Shown piece after piece: positions 27,467 through 35,475 of a DNA stretch of 64,000 nucleotides. Source of the stretch: Pacificoceanicola sp048553275 (lineage in GTDB: Bacteria; Pseudomonadota; Alphaproteobacteria; Rhodobacterales; Rhodobacteraceae). The stretch spans positions 248,001 through 312,000 of the forward strand of contig NZ_JBLZMW010000004.1 in assembly GCF_048553275.1 (NCBI RefSeq). Direction: 5' to 3'. The notes below the pieces were generated by a model. The model worked only from the letters and a program-made list of their open reading frames with translations, did not search any database and was not told the origin of the DNA. Position 1 is the stretch's first letter. Each line of letters starts with the position of its first letter. The position numbers were made by a program, and so were the translations under genes.

Positions 27467-28711
27467 ATGAGCGATATCACCATACAGACCGCAGACACGA
27501 AGGCCCGGCGCAATGTTGCCGTGCTGGTGCTGGCGCAGGCCATCCTTGGCTCGCAGATGCCGATGATCTTTACCGTCGGCGGGCTTGCCGGTCAGGCGCT
27601 GACCACCAATCCCTGTTTCGCGACGCTGCCGATTTCGCTGATCGTGCTGGGCTCCATGCTGTCGGCGACGCCGCTGTCGGCGCTGATGCAGCGATATGGC
27701 CGCCGCGCCGGGTTCTGGGCCGGGGCGGCGGGGGGTGCGCTTGGCGGTCTGATCTGTTTCTACGGGCTTTATATCGCGTCGTTTCCGGTCTTCCTGATCG
27801 GATCGCTCTGCACCGGGGTCTACATGTCGGCGCAGGGGTTCTATCGCTTTGCCGCTGCCGATACCGCCTCGGACGATTTCCGCCCGAAGGCGATTTCCTA
27901 TGTCATGGCGGGCGGGCTCATCTCGGCCTTCATCGGGCCGCAGCTGTCGAAGGTGGGCGCCGGTCTGATCGAGAGCCCCTCGGCGGTGGTGTCGTCCTTT
28001 GCCGGGATCTATCTGTTCGTGGTGACGCTGAATGTGCTCGGCTCGCTGTTGTTTCTGTTCCTCGACATCCCCAAGCCGCCGATTCCTGCGGAGGACGCGC
28101 CGCGCGGGCGCAGCCGGATGGAGCTTCTCAAGACGCCGCGCATCGCCGTGGCGGTGATCTGCGCCATGGTGTCCTATGCCCTGATGAACCTCGTGATGAC
28201 CTCCACGCCGCTGGCGGTGGTGGGCTGCGGGTTCGAGCAGAACACGGCGGCGGATGTGGTGTCGGCGCATGTCATCGCCATGTTCCTGCCGTCGTTCTTT
28301 ACCGGCCATCTGATTGCGCGCTTTGGCGTGGAAAAGATCCTGGCCACCGGGCTTGTCATCCTTGCCGGTGCGGGAGCCGTGGCGCTGTCGGGCGTGGCGC
28401 TGGAGAATTTCTTCATCGCGCTGGTGCTGCTCGGGCTTGGCTGGAACTTTGGGTTCATCGGCGCGACCACCATGCTCGCCGGGGCGCATGAGGCGCACGA
28501 GCGGGGGCGGATGCAGGGGCTGAACGATCTGCTGGTGTTCGGCGGCGTCACCTTTGCCTCGCTGGCGTCGGGCGGGTTGATGAACTGCTCGGGTGGCACG
28601 GCGCAGGAAGGCTGGACCGCGGTGAACCTCGCAATGGCACCGTTCCTCGTACTGGCGGGCGGGGCGCTGATCTGGCTGGTGCTGCGTCCGAAGGACGAGG
28701 CCGCGGCGTAG
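27467..28711 (+). CDS. MFS transporter
   Basis: A 414-residue major-facilitator protein with about twelve hydrophobic helices and the loop 2-3 motif region LMQRYGRRAGFWAG. A central hydrophilic loop (KPPIPAEDAPRGRSRME) splits the two six-helix halves. The start ATG at 27467 (MSDITIQ) was chosen; the frame start at 27395 would read through the upstream palindromes. Substrate is unknown. The two upstream palindromes suggest specific regulation. Confidence 0.85.
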   Translation: MSDITIQTADTKARRNVAVLVLAQAILGSQMPMIFTVGGLAGQALTTNPCFATLPISLIVLGSMLSATPLSALMQRYGRRAGFWAGAAGGALGGLICFYGLYIASFPVFLIGSLCTGVYMSAQGFYRFAAADTASDDFRPKAISYVMAGGLISAFIGPQLSKVGAGLIESPSAVVSSFAGIYLFVVTLNVLGSLLFLFLDIPKPPIPAEDAPRGRSRMELLKTPRIAVAVICAMVSYALMNLVMTSTPLAVVGCGFEQNTAADVVSAHVIAMFLPSFFTGHLIARFGVEKILATGLVILAGAGAVALSGVALENFFIALVLLGLGWNFGFIGATTMLAGAHEAHERGRMQGLNDLLVFGGVTFASLASGGLMNCSGGTAQEGWTAVNLAMAPFLVLAGGALIWLVLRPKDEAAA

Positions 28712-28749
28712 AGCCGGAGCGGATCAAAAATTCCAGGGAATTTTTGTCT

Positions 28750-28805
28750 GGGGGCGCTGCCCCCGCCCTGCGGGCCCCCCGGGGATATTTTTGCAGAGAA
28801 GAAGC
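28750..28805. repeat. GC hairpin plus 'GGATATTTTT..AGAAGAAG' dispersed repeat
   Basis: GGGGGC/GCCCCC around GCT (28750-28764) is followed by a copy of the dispersed repeat (about 28778-28804). It lies between the convergent MFS and NDUFAF6-like genes. Confidence 0.6.
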
Positions 28806-28820
28806 GGACGCGCGGTCGCG

Positions 28821-29588
28821 TCAGACCAGCGTCGCGGCGATCAGGCGCGCGCGTTTCTGGAATTCGCTGAGGGCGAGGGTGCCGTTTGCGACCCGTTGCG
28901 GGCTTGCTGCGGCGCGTTTCAGCAGCGGTTTGGTTTGCCAGGCGGCCAGGGTGGCCGCGCGGGGTGGGGCTGGGTGCCGTCGGGCCGTGGTGAGCCGTTC
29001 GAGTCCGGCGCAGGCGAGCCGCGCAACGGCCTCCGGCGTGCCTTCGGGCAGAGGTTGGCGATTGCGGCTTTCGAGGGTTGGAACGGCGCGGAAATAGCTG
29101 GCCAGCCCACTGGCGGTGCCGATCTGCTGCGCGGCGGTCAGATCCGTGGCGCCGAGCGCGCGCGCCGTGGCGGCCATGAGCGCACCGCCGGTTTTTTCAA
29201 GGTAATCCCAAAGCGCGGCCTCGTCCGCGAAGGGGGCGCGTTCGATGTCGAGCCGCCGTGCCTCCACCAGATCCTGCAGCAGCGCGGCGCCCTGCGCATC
29301 CAGCACCAGTGCAAGCGGCGTGACGACCTCGTGCCGTCGCACCATGCCCCCGGCGCGGATCTCCTCAAGGGCATCCCACCACCATTGCAGGCGCATCTGC
29401 GCGATCATCGGCTCCTGCGTCACCCAAGGCGCACGGCTGACCTCGACGTTGAAGGCGTAGAGCGGAAACAGCGCGGTGCGCGCCTGCACCGGCGCGGCCA
29501 TGGTGGCGGCAAAGCGTTCCGGGTCGCCTTGTTCGGTCAGCCGGGCGCAGGCGACGAGGTCGGGGTTGTCGGCGAAGGGATCGGTCAT
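28821..29588 (-). CDS. Squalene/phytoene synthase-family protein, NDUFAF6-like
   Basis: The 255-residue protein has the isoprenoid-synthase fold signature FPLYAFNVEVSRAPW and RLQWWWDALEEI, but the second aspartate-rich motif of true phytoene synthases is not recognisable. This matches the NDUFAF6 branch, whose mitochondrial members help assemble respiratory complex I and are not known to make isoprenoids. It overlaps the methyltransferase stop by four bases (ATGA). Confidence 0.75.
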   Translation of the reverse strand: MTDPFADNPDLVACARLTEQGDPERFAATMAAPVQARTALFPLYAFNVEVSRAPWVTQEPMIAQMRLQWWWDALEEIRAGGMVRRHEVVTPLALVLDAQGAALLQDLVEARRLDIERAPFADEAALWDYLEKTGGALMAATARALGATDLTAAQQIGTASGLASYFRAVPTLESRNRQPLPEGTPEAVARLACAGLERLTTARRHPAPPRAATLAAWQTKPLLKRAAASPQRVANGTLALSEFQKRARLIAATLV

Positions 29589-30307
29589 GGTCGGGCGCGC
29601 AGCACGCTCAGCGCATAGCCGAACGTGTCGTTGTTGGCGCGCCAGAGCGCGGCTTCGGCCTCGGCCGCGTCAAGCACGGCGCACAGGGCCGGGTCTGCCC
29701 CCGCCCGCAGTGTGGCGATGTGCTGCTCAAGCGGCCCGTAATAGGCCTCCCAGGAGGCGCGGGGCAGCATCTTTTGCGCGGCAATCTCGAAGCCTTCGGC
29801 CTCGATGATGCCATTGAGCCGGCCAACCGTGCCTATGGCGGGATACTCCGCCTCAAGCGCTTCGCGGACCGGGGCCGGGGGTTGCGGCACGCGGAAGACC
29901 AGTTCGGAGAAACACAGCAGGCCGCCGGGGGCGAGCTTGCCGCGCATGATCTCCAGCCCCGCGCGCAGACCGAGGAAATAAAGCGCCCCAGCGCACCAGA
30001 TCACGTCAAACGGCCCCTCAGCCGCCGCCATGTCGTCTTGGATCAGCGTCACGCGGCTGTCGCGGCCCCAGCGTCGGGCCGCCCGCTCGACAAAGGGGGC
30101 GTGCGTCTCGATCGCCGTGACATGGCCGCCCGGCGCCGTGGCCAGCAAGAGGGGCGCGATGTCCGCGCCCGGACCGCAGCCCGCGTCCAGCACCCGCGCG
30201 CCGGGTTTCACCCCGGCAACGCCAAGCGCCCAGGCCACATCCTCCGGCCGCCCCGGACCCTCCCGGGGCAAATCCTTGTGCAACTCGAAAAACGCAGACA
30301 CATCCAT
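29585..30307 (-). CDS. Class I SAM-dependent methyltransferase
   Basis: A 240-residue Rossmann methyltransferase. Motif I is VLDAGCGPGADIAP, motif II ends VTAIETHAP, and FDVIWCAGALYFLG is the motif IV region. The start at 30307 (MDVSAFFELH) follows GGAG with seven-base spacing. The N-terminal FFELHKDLPREGPG is seen in a SAM-methyltransferase subgroup of Rhodobacteraceae. The acceptor is unknown. It lies between cimA (24 bases) and the NDUFAF6-like gene. Confidence 0.82.
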   Translation of the reverse strand: MDVSAFFELHKDLPREGPGRPEDVAWALGVAGVKPGARVLDAGCGPGADIAPLLLATAPGGHVTAIETHAPFVERAARRWGRDSRVTLIQDDMAAAEGPFDVIWCAGALYFLGLRAGLEIMRGKLAPGGLLCFSELVFRVPQPPAPVREALEAEYPAIGTVGRLNGIIEAEGFEIAAQKMLPRASWEAYYGPLEQHIATLRAGADPALCAVLDAAEAEAALWRANNDTFGYALSVLRARP

Positions 30308-30331
30308 ACCGCACTCCACCCAACAGGCCCC

Positions 30332-31954
30332 TTACGCCGCGCGCGTCCCGGCGTCGCGGACCAGTTTCCAGCGTACCGCATCCAGAAGCGCCTCGAAACT
30401 GGCGTCGACTATATTGGCGCTGACGCCCACGGTTGACCAGCGGCGACCCTTGCTGTCCTCGCTGTCGATGGTGACGCGGGTCACGGCCTCGGTGCCGCCC
30501 TGGGTGATGCGCACCTTGAAGTCCACGAGGCGCATGTCGTCGATCAGCGCCTGATAACGCCCGAGATCCTTGGCCAGCGCCTTGGACAGCGCGTTGACCG
30601 GGCCTCGATCACAGCCCAGCTCGTCCATGGATTCAGAGACCGAGAGCTTTTTTTCGCCGTCGACCTTCACCACCACGACCGCTTCCGAAAGGCTGACCAT
30701 CTGATTGTACTTGTTCTTGCGGCGCTCCACCGTCACCCGGTAGCGTTTGACCTCGAAGAAATCGGGCAGCGCGCCGAGCTCGTCGCGCGCCAGTAACTCG
30801 AAGCTGGCCTGAGCTGTGTCATAGGAATAGCCCTCGGATTCGCGATCCTTGACCCGGTCGAGAATGCGGCCAAGGGCGGGATCACGCTTGTCCACCTCAA
30901 GACCCGCCTCGGCCAGCCGCCGCCGCAGGTTGGACTGCCCGGCCTGGTTCGACATCGGGATGATGCGCTCGTTGCCCACGCGCCCCGGCTCGATATGCTC
31001 ATAGGTCGAAGGGTCCTTGAGGATGGCGCTGGCGTGCAGCCCGGCCTTGTGCGCAAAGGCGCTGGCCCCGACATAGGGCGCCTGCTTCATCGGCACGCGG
31101 TTGAGGATGTCGTCGAGCATCCGCGCGGTGCGGGTCAGACCCTTCAGCGCCTGTTTGCTCACGCCGGTCTCGAAACGGCTGGCAAAGGGCTCCTTCAGAA
31201 GCAGCGTCGGGATCAGTGAGGTCAGGTTGGCGTTGCCGCAGCGCTCGCCAAGACCGTTGAGCGTGCCCTGCACCTGGCGCGCCCCGGCGAGGATCGCCGC
31301 CAGCGAGCCGGCCACGGCGTTGTCCGTGTCATTATGCGTGTGAATCCCCAATCGGTCCCCATCGACCCCGGAGGCGATCACATCCTGCACGATTTGCCCG
31401 ATTTCATGCGGCAAAGCCCCGCCATTGGTATCGCAAAGCACGACCCAGCGCGCCCCGGCCTCCAGCGCGGCCCGCAGACAGTCCAGCGCATAGCCGGGAT
31501 TGTCCTTGTAACCGTCAAAGAAATGCTCGGCGTCGAACAGCGCCTCGCGCCCGGAGCCCACCAGATGCGCGACGCTGGCGCGGATGTTCTCGAGGTTCTC
31601 CTCCAGCGTCACGCCGAGCGCCTTTGTCACGTGGTAGTCGTGGCTCTTGCCGACAAGGCAGACCGCCCCGGTCCCGGCATTGAGCACCGCCGCCAGCACC
31701 TCGTCATTCGCCGCGGAGCGTCCGGCGCGCTTGGTCATGCCAAAGGCCGTCAGGCGCGCTTTGGTCTCGCCGACTTCTTCAAAGAACGCGCTGTCGGTCG
31801 GGTTGGCACCGGGCCAGCCGCCTTCGATATAATCGACGCCAAGCGCATCCAGCGCCGCCGCGATGCGCAGCTTCTCGGCGCTGGAGAATTGCACCCCCTG
31901 CGTCTGCTGCCCGTCGCGCAGGGTGGTGTCATAGAGATACAGCCGTTCTTTCAT
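30332..31954 (-). CDS. cimA: (R)-citramalate synthase
   Basis: CimA condenses pyruvate and acetyl-CoA to citramalate, the threonine-independent entry to isoleucine synthesis. The catalytic HMGL-like barrel shows LYDTTLRDGQQ at the start, metal-binding HTHNDTDNAVA and GNANLTSL, and a C-terminal LeuA regulatory domain (from about residue 400) typical of feedback-inhibited enzymes. The start at 31954 (MKERLYLYD) gives 540 residues; the frame start at 32023 runs through a repeat. An 82-base gap to cysS holds a repeat. Confidence 0.93.
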   Translation of the reverse strand: MKERLYLYDTTLRDGQQTQGVQFSSAEKLRIAAALDALGVDYIEGGWPGANPTDSAFFEEVGETKARLTAFGMTKRAGRSAANDEVLAAVLNAGTGAVCLVGKSHDYHVTKALGVTLEENLENIRASVAHLVGSGREALFDAEHFFDGYKDNPGYALDCLRAALEAGARWVVLCDTNGGALPHEIGQIVQDVIASGVDGDRLGIHTHNDTDNAVAGSLAAILAGARQVQGTLNGLGERCGNANLTSLIPTLLLKEPFASRFETGVSKQALKGLTRTARMLDDILNRVPMKQAPYVGASAFAHKAGLHASAILKDPSTYEHIEPGRVGNERIIPMSNQAGQSNLRRRLAEAGLEVDKRDPALGRILDRVKDRESEGYSYDTAQASFELLARDELGALPDFFEVKRYRVTVERRKNKYNQMVSLSEAVVVVKVDGEKKLSVSESMDELGCDRGPVNALSKALAKDLGRYQALIDDMRLVDFKVRITQGGTEAVTRVTIDSEDSKGRRWSTVGVSANIVDASFEALLDAVRWKLVRDAGTRAA

Positions 31955-31970
31955 GACCACGCCCCTGGTT

Positions 31971-32015
31971 TCTTCTCTTGGGAAATACTCCGGGGGTGCG
32001 GGGGCTGGCCCCCGC
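31971..32015. repeat. Dispersed repeat with hairpin between cysS and cimA
   Basis: An inverted copy of the GAGTATTT..AGAGAAGAA family (about 31971-31996) adjoins a perfect hairpin GCGGGGGC-TG-GCCCCCGC (31998-32015). It would lie in the leader of cimA on the minus strand. Confidence 0.65.
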
Positions 32016-32036
32016 TCCGGCATCGGTCAGAAGCGC

Positions 32037-33443
32037 TCACAGCAGGCCCTCCAGTTTGGCCGCGTCAAAGCCCGCGCCGGGGAGAAGCTCCACGCTCGCC
32101 TTGCTCATCCGGACCTCGACCCCGGCGTCAATCAGCGCCGTCTTCAGGCGGTCGACTTCGGAAAAATCCTTGCTTTGCATCGCGGCGGCGCGGACCGCGG
32201 CGAGCCGTGTCGCCAGCCCGGAGAGATCGGCCCCGACCACGTCCCAGCCGCCAAGCTCCGGCGTCAGCAGCCCGAGCAGCTGCGCCGATGCAAGCAGGAC
32301 GCCTTTTTCGATGTGGCAGTCCTTTTGCGGATTGGCGGCAATGTCGCGGGCCATGCGGTGCAGATGCGTCAACGCCCCCGCCGTGTTCAGATCGTCGGCA
32401 AGCGTTTCGACCAGCGCCGCATCCGGCCCGACCGGCGTTGCGCCCTCGGTCAGGGCCCGCCACTTGCGGAGGGTCGCCTCGGCTTCGCGCGCCTTTTCGG
32501 CGGTCCAGTCCATCGGTTTGCGGTAGTGCGTCGAGAGCATGACGAAGCGGATCACCTCGCCTGGGACGCCGGGCAGACCATCGTGGCCGTCCAGCAGATC
32601 GCGCACGGTGAAGAAGTTGCCGAGCGATTTGGACATCTTCTTGCCCTCGACCTGCAGCATTTCATTGTGCAGCCAGACCTGGGCGAAGCCGCCGCCGGGG
32701 TGCGCGCAGCAGCTTTGTGCGATTTCGTTCTCGTGGTGCGGGAAAAGCAGGTCATTGCCGCCGCCATGAATGTCGAAACTCTCGCCGAGCAAATCATAGG
32801 CCATGGCGGAGCATTCTATGTGCCAGCCGGGGCGGCCGCGTCCCCACGGGCTGTCCCAGCCGGGCAGATCACCCGGGGAGGGCTTCCACAGGACAAAATC
32901 CATCGGGTCGCGTTTGTAGGGCGCCACGTCCACGCGCGCTCCGGCGATCATGTCATCGACAGAGCGGCCCGAGAGCGCGCCATAGCCATCGTAGCTGCTG
33001 ACGGAGAACAGAACGTGGCCTTCGGCGGCATATGCGTGGCCGCGCGCGATCAGGTCTTCGGTCATCGCCACCATCTGCGGAATGTACTGCGTGGCGCGCG
33101 GCATGTCGGAGGGTTCCATCACCCCGACCGCGCCCATGTCGTCGAGATACCACTGCGTCGTTTCCGCCGTGATCTCGCCGATGGAGCGGCCGGAGGCCTC
33201 GGCCCGCGCGTTGATCTTGTCATCGACGTCGGTGAAATTACGCACGTATCGGACATGTTCGGGGCCGTAGACCTCGCGCAGCAGGCGAAAGAGCACGTCA
33301 AAGACAATGGCGGGCCGCGCGTTGCCGAGATGGGCGCGGTCGTAGACCGTTGGCCCGCAGACGTACATCCGCACATTGGACGCATCGAGGGGCGCGAACG
33401 TCTCCTTGCGGCGTGTCATCGAATTGGTGAGACGGATCTCCAT
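32037..33443 (-). CDS. cysS: Cysteine--tRNA ligase
   Basis: A class I aminoacyl-tRNA synthetase of 468 residues that charges tRNA-Cys. C29 in MYVCGPTVYD with the HIGH-equivalent HLGN, GWHIECSAM and HHENE zinc ligands, and KMSKS in GKKMSKSLGNF are all present. The C-terminal anticodon-binding domain is complete. The start at 33443 (MEIRLTNSMT) matches the family. Confidence 0.97.
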   Translation of the reverse strand: MEIRLTNSMTRRKETFAPLDASNVRMYVCGPTVYDRAHLGNARPAIVFDVLFRLLREVYGPEHVRYVRNFTDVDDKINARAEASGRSIGEITAETTQWYLDDMGAVGVMEPSDMPRATQYIPQMVAMTEDLIARGHAYAAEGHVLFSVSSYDGYGALSGRSVDDMIAGARVDVAPYKRDPMDFVLWKPSPGDLPGWDSPWGRGRPGWHIECSAMAYDLLGESFDIHGGGNDLLFPHHENEIAQSCCAHPGGGFAQVWLHNEMLQVEGKKMSKSLGNFFTVRDLLDGHDGLPGVPGEVIRFVMLSTHYRKPMDWTAEKAREAEATLRKWRALTEGATPVGPDAALVETLADDLNTAGALTHLHRMARDIAANPQKDCHIEKGVLLASAQLLGLLTPELGGWDVVGADLSGLATRLAAVRAAAMQSKDFSEVDRLKTALIDAGVEVRMSKASVELLPGAGFDAAKLEGLL

Positions 33444-33587
33444 ATCTCGCTCCTCGGATAGGGTCGCGGCGGGCTTAGCAACTTACCATGGAGATTGGAA
33501 TAGAAGAGAGACCCGCCGACAGATGTCAGTGAGTAATGCAGCAAAGGATGATTGCGGTGCTCTTCATGCCATGCGGCGTAGCATGAA

Positions 33588-33614
33588 AAACGCGCCTCGG
33601 GAAGAGGCGCGTTT
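33588..33614 (-). terminator. Intrinsic terminator downstream of the VOC gene
   Basis: AAACGCGCCTC and GAGGCGCGTTT form a perfect 11-bp stem around GGGAA. On the minus strand the stem is followed by TTTTTC, ideal for terminating the VOC transcript 120 bases after its stop. The remaining spacer 33444-33732 holds nothing else recognisable. Confidence 0.85.
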
Positions 33615-33732
33615 GGGTGGCAGGCTCTAGCGATGGTGCGTCCGGAGCGGGCGCGGGCGGCAGGCAAGTCCGGGCCGGGTCCGGACCACATGGCAGTGCA
33701 TCCGGTCCGGCGCGCCGAGGACCACGAAGAGG

Positions 33733-34113
33733 TCAGTCATACTGCACCAGTTCGTATTCCACACCGTCGGGGCCGTCGAAGTAGAACCGGCGCCCGGGTT
33801 CATAGTCCGCGTGGCTGTGGGTTTCGAACCCCGCCGCTTTCACCCGCGCTTCGGCGGCGTCGAGATCGCTGACCGTGAGGCCGACGTGGTTCAGCCCGCC
33901 GACAGGGCTGTAGCGCTCTGCCGCTTGCGTGGCTCCGGGGCCGGGACGGTAGAGGGCGAGGTAGCTGCCGGTGCTGCCGACGTGCACGCTGTAGCCGCCG
34001 TGAATGGCCGCGCCCTCCCAACGGATCTTCCATTCAAAAAGATCGCAGAGCAACGCGGCGGTGGCCTTGGGGTCTGCAGTGGTGATGTTGGCGTGTTCGA
34101 TCGTGGCGGTCAT
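33733..34113 (-). CDS. VOC family (glyoxalase/bleomycin-resistance fold) protein
   Basis: A 126-residue protein with two beta-alpha-beta-beta-beta units: IEHANITTADP opens the first and GLNHVGLTVSDLD the second, ending in FDGPDGVEYELVQYD. Candidate metal ligands are His8, His76 and Glu122, the usual positions in dioxygenase/glyoxalase-like VOC proteins. Start 34113 has AAGGAGA upstream. A soxbox promoter with a 19-base spacer precedes it, so it is probably induced by redox-cycling compounds through SoxR. It may detoxify or bind such a compound. Confidence 0.9.
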   Translation of the reverse strand: MTATIEHANITTADPKATAALLCDLFEWKIRWEGAAIHGGYSVHVGSTGSYLALYRPGPGATQAAERYSPVGGLNHVGLTVSDLDAAEARVKAAGFETHSHADYEPGRRFYFDGPDGVEYELVQYD

Positions 34114-34142
34114 GGCGTGTCTCCTTATGCTTGACTTCACGG

Positions 34143-34173
34143 AGGGTACGGCTTCAAGTTTGCTTGAAGGCAA
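34143..34173 (-). promoter_or_regulatory. SoxR-controlled promoter (soxbox)
   Basis: CTTCAAG-TTTG-CTTGAAG (34152-34169) is a 7-4-7 palindrome matching the SoxR site form CCTCAAG-N4-CTTGAGG. On the minus strand it lies between -35 TTGCCT (34173-34168) and -10 TACCCT (34148-34143), spaced 19 bases, the overlong spacer typical of MerR/SoxR-activated promoters. On the plus strand TTCAAG-17-TATAAG (34153-34181) could drive soxR itself, so SoxR would also block its own promoter. Confidence 0.85.
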
Positions 34174-34212
34174 GATATAAGTAATGTTTAAATTCAAGGG
34201 GTAGCAGGGTGC

Positions 34213-34686
34213 ATGGCTGACAGAATGCGAAAGCAGGGCGCGGCGTTGAGTATCGGTGAGGTCGCGGCGCGCACCGGGCTCTCGGGCTCGGCGATTCGGC
34301 ATTATGAGAGCGAGGGGCTGGTGTTTCCGGACCGAACGGCCACGGGGCAGCGCCGGTTCGCCCGCGCCGATATCCGACGGCTGTCCTTTGTGTTGATCGC
34401 CCAGCAACTGGGATTTTCGCTCGCCGAGATCAAGGCGCAACTGGCCGCTCTGCCGCAGGATCGCGCCCCGACGAAACGGGACTGGGAGCGGATTTCGAAA
34501 CGGTTCGGGCGGGTTCTGGATGCACGGATTGCCACCATGCAAAGGCTGCGTGACCGCCTGGACGGCTGCATCGGGTGTGGCTGCCTGAGCTTGCAGAGTT
34601 GTCATTTGTACAACCCCGAGGACCGGATCGGGCGAAAGGGGCCGGGGCCCGGGTTGGTGACCGTTTCCGGGCGGCGGGGCGGCTGA
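34213..34686 (+). CDS. soxR: Redox-sensitive transcriptional activator SoxR
   Basis: A MerR-family regulator of 157 residues. The winged helix-turn-helix is LSIGEVAARTGLSGSAIRHYE, a dimerisation helix follows, and the [2Fe-2S] ligands are C119, C122, C124 and C130 in CIGCGCLSLQSC, the same spacing as enterobacterial SoxR. Oxidation of the cluster by redox-active compounds switches on target promoters. The divergent VOC gene carries the matching operator. No soxS is present, as expected outside the enterobacteria. Confidence 0.96.
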   Translation: MADRMRKQGAALSIGEVAARTGLSGSAIRHYESEGLVFPDRTATGQRRFARADIRRLSFVLIAQQLGFSLAEIKAQLAALPQDRAPTKRDWERISKRFGRVLDARIATMQRLRDRLDGCIGCGCLSLQSCHLYNPEDRIGRKGPGPGLVTVSGRRGG

Positions 34687-34697
34687 TGGCGGGCGGA

Positions 34698-34729
34698 TTT
34701 TGAGTACTTGGGAAGAGAAGAAGAGGGGC
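34698..34729 (+). repeat. Dispersed repeat copy 'GAGTACTTGGGAAGAGAAGAAG'
   Basis: A plus-oriented copy of the GAGTATTT..AGAGAAGAAG family lies just after the soxR stop, in a 279-base spacer (34687-34965) that holds no gene. Confidence 0.5.
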
Positions 34730-34904
34730 GCCTGCGCTGGTCGGTGGCGGCGACAGGCTCAAAGCGTTGTGGGTCGAGACGGACATGCCAGGCGTGGTGG
34801 CATCGCGTCGTTCTTCCAATCTCCGCGTGCGCAGGGTCTGTCGTCTTGCCTGCCGGAGGCGTGTGCATCCGGTCATGGCGTTGCCGGGGCAATCGCCAAA
34901 AGAA

Positions 34905-34930
34905 AAGCCGCCCCCGGGGAGGGACGGCTT
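34905..34930 (-). terminator. Terminator of the bactofilin operon
   Basis: AAGCCG/CGGCTT (34905-34910, 34925-34930) extended by CCC/GGG past one mismatch forms a stem; on the minus strand it is followed by TTTTCTTTT. It lies 36 bases after the bactofilin stop. Confidence 0.7.
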
Positions 34931-34965
34931 GCATGGTTTTTCCTGTAGCGCTGTGGCGCGCCGGT

Positions 34966-35475
34966 TCAGCCCTGCTGCGGGGTCTGAGGCGTTTGTTGCG
35001 GTGCGGCGGGTTTCTTGCCGCCGGAGAGCGGATCGTCCTGACGCTGCACGGAGCCTTCGAAGTGGGCGCCGGATTCGATCGCGATGGTCTTGTGGATGAT
35101 GTCGCCTTCGACGCGCGCGGTGGCAGTCAGGCGGACCTTCAGGCCACGGACGCGGCCGACGATACGGCCATTGACCACCACGTCATCGGCGATCACCTCG
35201 CCCTTGATCGTCGCGGTCTCGCCGATGGTCAAAAGGTGGGCGCGGATGTCGCCCTCAACAGTACCTTCGACCTGAATGTCGCCGGTTGTGCGGATGTTGC
35301 CGGTGATGTGCAGATCGTTCGACAGCACCGAGGCGGGCGGCTTGGCCTTGGGCGTGACCGGCTTGGTGAAATCGCCTGCCGGAGCGCGGGGCGCATCGGA
35401 CGGGGCTGCGGGCTTTGCCGCGCCGGTGTCGTCGGCTTTGTTGCCGGGTTCGTTGATTTTGCTTTTAGAAAACAT
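34966..35475 (-). CDS. Bactofilin family cytoskeletal protein
   Basis: The 169-residue protein has a disordered Pro/Ala/Lys N-terminus (to about residue 48), a bactofilin beta-helix core of short repeats (GNIRTTGDIQVEGTVEGDI, then GEVIADDVVVNGRIVG and ARVEGDI) and a Pro/Gln-rich tail. Bactofilins polymerise without nucleotide and recruit peptidoglycan enzymes. It overlaps the M23 peptidase gene by 11 bases, and such pairs act together in cell-shape control in other bacteria. Confidence 0.93.
   Translation of the reverse strand: MFSKSKINEPGNKADDTGAAKPAAPSDAPRAPAGDFTKPVTPKAKPPASVLSNDLHITGNIRTTGDIQVEGTVEGDIRAHLLTIGETATIKGEVIADDVVVNGRIVGRVRGLKVRLTATARVEGDIIHKTIAIESGAHFEGSVQRQDDPLSGGKKPAAPQQTPQTPQQG

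Noticed and set aside
26825..28498. 557-residue minus-strand ORF spanning cobK and the MFS gene
   Set aside because: Extreme Arg/His content and overlap with two recognised genes on both strands.
28821..29588. Carotenoid phytoene synthase
   Set aside because: The second aspartate-rich motif is missing and no crt genes are adjacent; the NDUFAF6-like branch fits better.
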